Positions 5,634 through 7,145 of a DNA stretch of 7,145 bases are shown piece by piece. Every line of letters starts with the position of its first letter. Positions within the stretch are counted from its first letter, which is position 1. A program made the position numbers and the translations under genes. The stretch is from Paracoccaceae bacterium (GTDB lineage: Bacteria; Pseudomonadota; Alphaproteobacteria; Rhodobacterales; Rhodobacteraceae): positions 1 through 7,145 of the forward strand of contig JAGRMK010000388.1 in the NCBI GenBank assembly GCA_020441345.1. Direction: 5' to 3'. The notes below the pieces were generated by a model, which saw only the letters and a program-made list of their open reading frames with translations, made no database searches and was not told the origin of the DNA.

Positions 5634-5664
5634 GCCGCGCAGCGGCGAGGGGGCAAAGCCCCCT
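5634..5664 (-). repeat. Two-hairpin module, copy 2; also the likely end of the ecm transcript
   Basis: On the minus strand AGGGGGC, loop TTT, GCCCCCT (5664 to 5648) forms a perfect 7-bp hairpin beginning 6 bases after the ecm stop codon. It is followed by GCCGC-TGC-GCGGC (5646 to 5634). The arrangement copies 5351-5379 in reverse orientation, including the TGC second loop. Without a T tract it would be an atypical terminator for ecm, but its position suits that job. Confidence 0.6.
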
Positions 5665-5670
5665 ATCCGG

Positions 5671-7145
5671 TCACGCCGCGTCGGATTGGTCCTGCACCAG
5701 TCCGACAATGTCCATCATGATCCGGTTGAGCTCGAAGTCCTTGGGCGTGTAGACGGCGGCGACGCCGAGCGCCCGAAGCCGGGCGGCGTCGTCCTCGGGG
5801 ATGATCCCGCCCACGACGACCGGAATGTCCCCCAGCCCCGCCTCGCGCATCCGCGCCATCAGGTCTTCGACCAGCGGCACATGGCTGCCCGACAGAATCG
5901 ACAAGCCGACGACATGGGCGTTCTCGGCCTGCGCGGCACCGACGATTTCCGCGGGCGTCAGGCGAATGCCTTCGTAATGGATGTCCATGCCGCAATCGCG
6001 CGCGCGCGCCGCAATTTGCTCGGCGCCATTCGAGTGCCCGTCCAGCCCCGGCTTGCCGACCAGGAATTTCAACCGGCGCCCCAGGCGCGTGCTGACCGCG
6101 TCCACCGCCGCGCGGATCTCGTCCAACCCTTCGGTGCGGTTCGACGGGTTGCGTGAAACGCCGGTCGGCGCGCGGTATTCGCCGAAGGCCTGACGCACGA
6201 CCAGCCCCCATTCGCCGGTGGTGGCCCCGGCCTTGGCGGCGGCGATCGAGGCGGGCATGACGTTCTCGCCCGATTTGGCGGCGGCACGCAGGGCGGAAAG
6301 CGCCGCCTGCACCGCGGCCTCGTTCCGGCTGGCGCGCCAGGCGGTCAGGCGGGCGATCTGGTCTGCCTCGGCCTCGGGATCGGCGACCATGATCGCGCCT
6401 TCGCCGGTGGTCAGGGGCGAGGGTTCGGTGGTGGTGAACCGGTTCACCCCGACCACCGTGGTCTCTCCGGCCTCGATCCGGGCGATGCGCTCGGCGTTGG
6501 CCTCAACCAGGCGGCCTTTCATGTAGTCGATCGCCTGCACCGCGCCGCCCATACCATCGATCAGGTCCAGTTCGGCGCGCGCACCGTCTTTCAGCGCCTC
6601 GACCTTGGCTGCGACCGCCGGGTTGCCATCGAACAGGTCACCGTATTCCAGCAAGTCGGTCTCATAAGCCAGAATTTGCTGCATTCTGAGCGACCATTGC
6701 TGATCCCAGGGGCGCGGCAAGCCCAAGGCTTCGTTCCAGGCGGGCAGTTGCACGGCGCGGGCGCGGGCGTTCTTTGACAGCGTTACCGCAAGTGCCTCGA
6801 TCAGGATGCGGTAGACGTTGTTCTCGGGTTGCTGCTCGGTCAGGCCCAGCGAATTGACCTGAACGCCATAGCGGAACCGGCGGAACCGCGCGTCTTCGAC
6901 GCCGTAGCGGTCGCGGCACAATTCGTCCCAGAGTTCGACAAAGGCGCGCATCTTGCACAGTTCGGTGACGAACCGGATCCCAGCGTTGACGAAGAACGAG
7001 ATCCGCCCGACCATTTCGGGGAATTGCGCCGCCGGCACCTTGGTCTTCAAGTCGTCCAGCACCGCGCAGGCGGTTGCCAGCGCAAAGGCCAGCTCTTGCT
7101 CGGGGGTCGCGCCGGCTTCCTGCAGATGATAGGAACACACGTTCA
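5671..7145 (-). CDS. ecm: Ethylmalonyl-CoA mutase (MeaA family), C-terminal 491 residues (5' end outside window)
   Basis: The minus-strand frame is open from the window edge to the TGA at 5673-5671. This adenosylcobalamin enzyme converts (2R)-ethylmalonyl-CoA to (2S)-methylsuccinyl-CoA in the ethylmalonyl-CoA pathway, which replaces the glyoxylate cycle for growth on acetate or one- and two-carbon compounds. The visible part starts within the mutase barrel at NVCSYHLQEAGATP, so a GTG at 7140 is internal, not the start. It continues through RISFFVNAGIRF and YGVQVNSLGLTEQQPENNVYR to a linker with GEYRAPTGVSRNPSN, which marks the MeaA/Ecm group rather than methylmalonyl-CoA mutase. The C-terminal B12-binding domain carries GLDGHSNG (DxHxxG, 6025-6042, cobalt-ligand His at 6034-6036), the SILSGSH loop and VVGGIIPEDD. 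Roughly 170-180 N-terminal residues lie outside the window. The gene looks intact and ends in a hairpin-rich intergenic stretch. Confidence 0.94.
   Translation of the reverse strand, partial: NVCSYHLQEAGATPEQELAFALATACAVLDDLKTKVPAAQFPEMVGRISFFVNAGIRFVTELCKMRAFVELWDELCRDRYGVEDARFRRFRYGVQVNSLGLTEQQPENNVYRILIEALAVTLSKNARARAVQLPAWNEALGLPRPWDQQWSLRMQQILAYETDLLEYGDLFDGNPAVAAKVEALKDGARAELDLIDGMGGAVQAIDYMKGRLVEANAERIARIEAGETTVVGVNRFTTTEPSPLTTGEGAIMVADPEAEADQIARLTAWRASRNEAAVQAALSALRAAAKSGENVMPASIAAAKAGATTGEWGLVVRQAFGEYRAPTGVSRNPSNRTEGLDEIRAAVDAVSTRLGRRLKFLVGKPGLDGHSNGAEQIAARARDCGMDIHYEGIRLTPAEIVGAAQAENAHVVGLSILSGSHVPLVEDLMARMREAGLGDIPVVVGGIIPEDDAARLRALGVAAVYTPKDFELNRIMMDIVGLVQDQSDAA

Larger units (their letters stand above)
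5242..5670. other. Gene-free stretch between ecm and deoD, rich in hairpins
   Basis: These 429 bases hold no coding region I can support: the open frames here show no recognisable domain and overlap each other on both strands. The right part (5600-5664) and the left part (5281-5379) are packed with short inverted repeats, listed separately. The middle (about 5380-5595) holds nothing I recognise. Its only AT-rich spot is 5578-5592. The deoD promoter must lie near the left end on the minus strand, but no convincing -35/-10 pair is visible. Confidence 0.6.

Noticed and set aside
5581..6156. Plus-strand open frame of 191 codons starting in the hairpin region and crossing ecm
   Set aside because: It is antisense to the B12-binding domain of ecm, runs through the hairpin repeats, and has no recognisable domain.
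7138..7140. GTG at 7140 as the start of a 489-residue ecm protein
   Set aside because: The codon is the Val in the conserved NVCSYHLQEAGATP segment, and the frame stays open to the window edge, so it is internal.
773..7145. A novel multi-gene system built from the genes in this window
   Set aside because: The genes lie in separate transcription units on both strands, with established or generic enzyme functions and no shared theme. I see no evidence for a linked new system.

Overview
The window is high-GC bacterial DNA that looks like a chromosome of an alphaproteobacterium of the Rhodobacteraceae (Roseobacter/Rhodobacter group). The grounds are the close textbook match of the sarcosine oxidase A-G gene pair, the ethylmalonyl-CoA mutase type (MeaA/Ecm), the GC-rich codon use, and intergenic hairpin repeats built on GGGGGC/GCCCCC that I associate with this family. 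The species cannot be named from the sequence alone.

Layout from left to right. (1) 1-1336, plus strand: the 3' end of soxA (alpha subunit of heterotetrameric sarcosine oxidase), overlapped by 8 bases by complete soxG (gamma subunit). (2) 1378-1732, minus strand: a small secreted-type beta/gamma-crystallin gene that reads correctly only if two single-base deletions are assumed, so it is broken or mis-sequenced. (3) 1896-2567, plus strand: a short-chain dehydrogenase/reductase, closed by a textbook intrinsic terminator at 2591-2616. (4) 2716-3564, plus strand: a GcvA-like LysR regulator preceded by an AT-rich leader with tandem 15-base repeats. (5) 3561-4397, minus strand: a COG4757-type alpha/beta hydrolase that converges on the lysR gene; the two stop codons share one CTAG. 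(6) 4537-5241, minus strand: deoD, purine nucleoside phosphorylase, with every classical active-site position conserved. (7) 5242-5670: about 430 bases without a gene but full of hairpins and short repeats. (8) 5671 to beyond 7145, minus strand: the C-terminal roughly 490 residues of ethylmalonyl-CoA mutase, including its B12-binding domain.

Functionally, sarcosine oxidase yields glycine, formaldehyde-level one-carbon units on folate, and peroxide. Ecm belongs to the ethylmalonyl-CoA pathway for acetyl-CoA assimilation, and DeoD to nucleoside salvage. These are ordinary housekeeping or catabolic functions, and nothing shows that they form one system. I see no phage, transposase, CRISPR, RNA gene or defence locus. 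The points that merit a second look are the doubly frameshifted crystallin gene, the paired hairpin modules between ecm and deoD, a short repeat shared by the hydrolase leader and the ecm 3' flank, the CTAG double stop, and the tandem repeats in front of the lysR gene.
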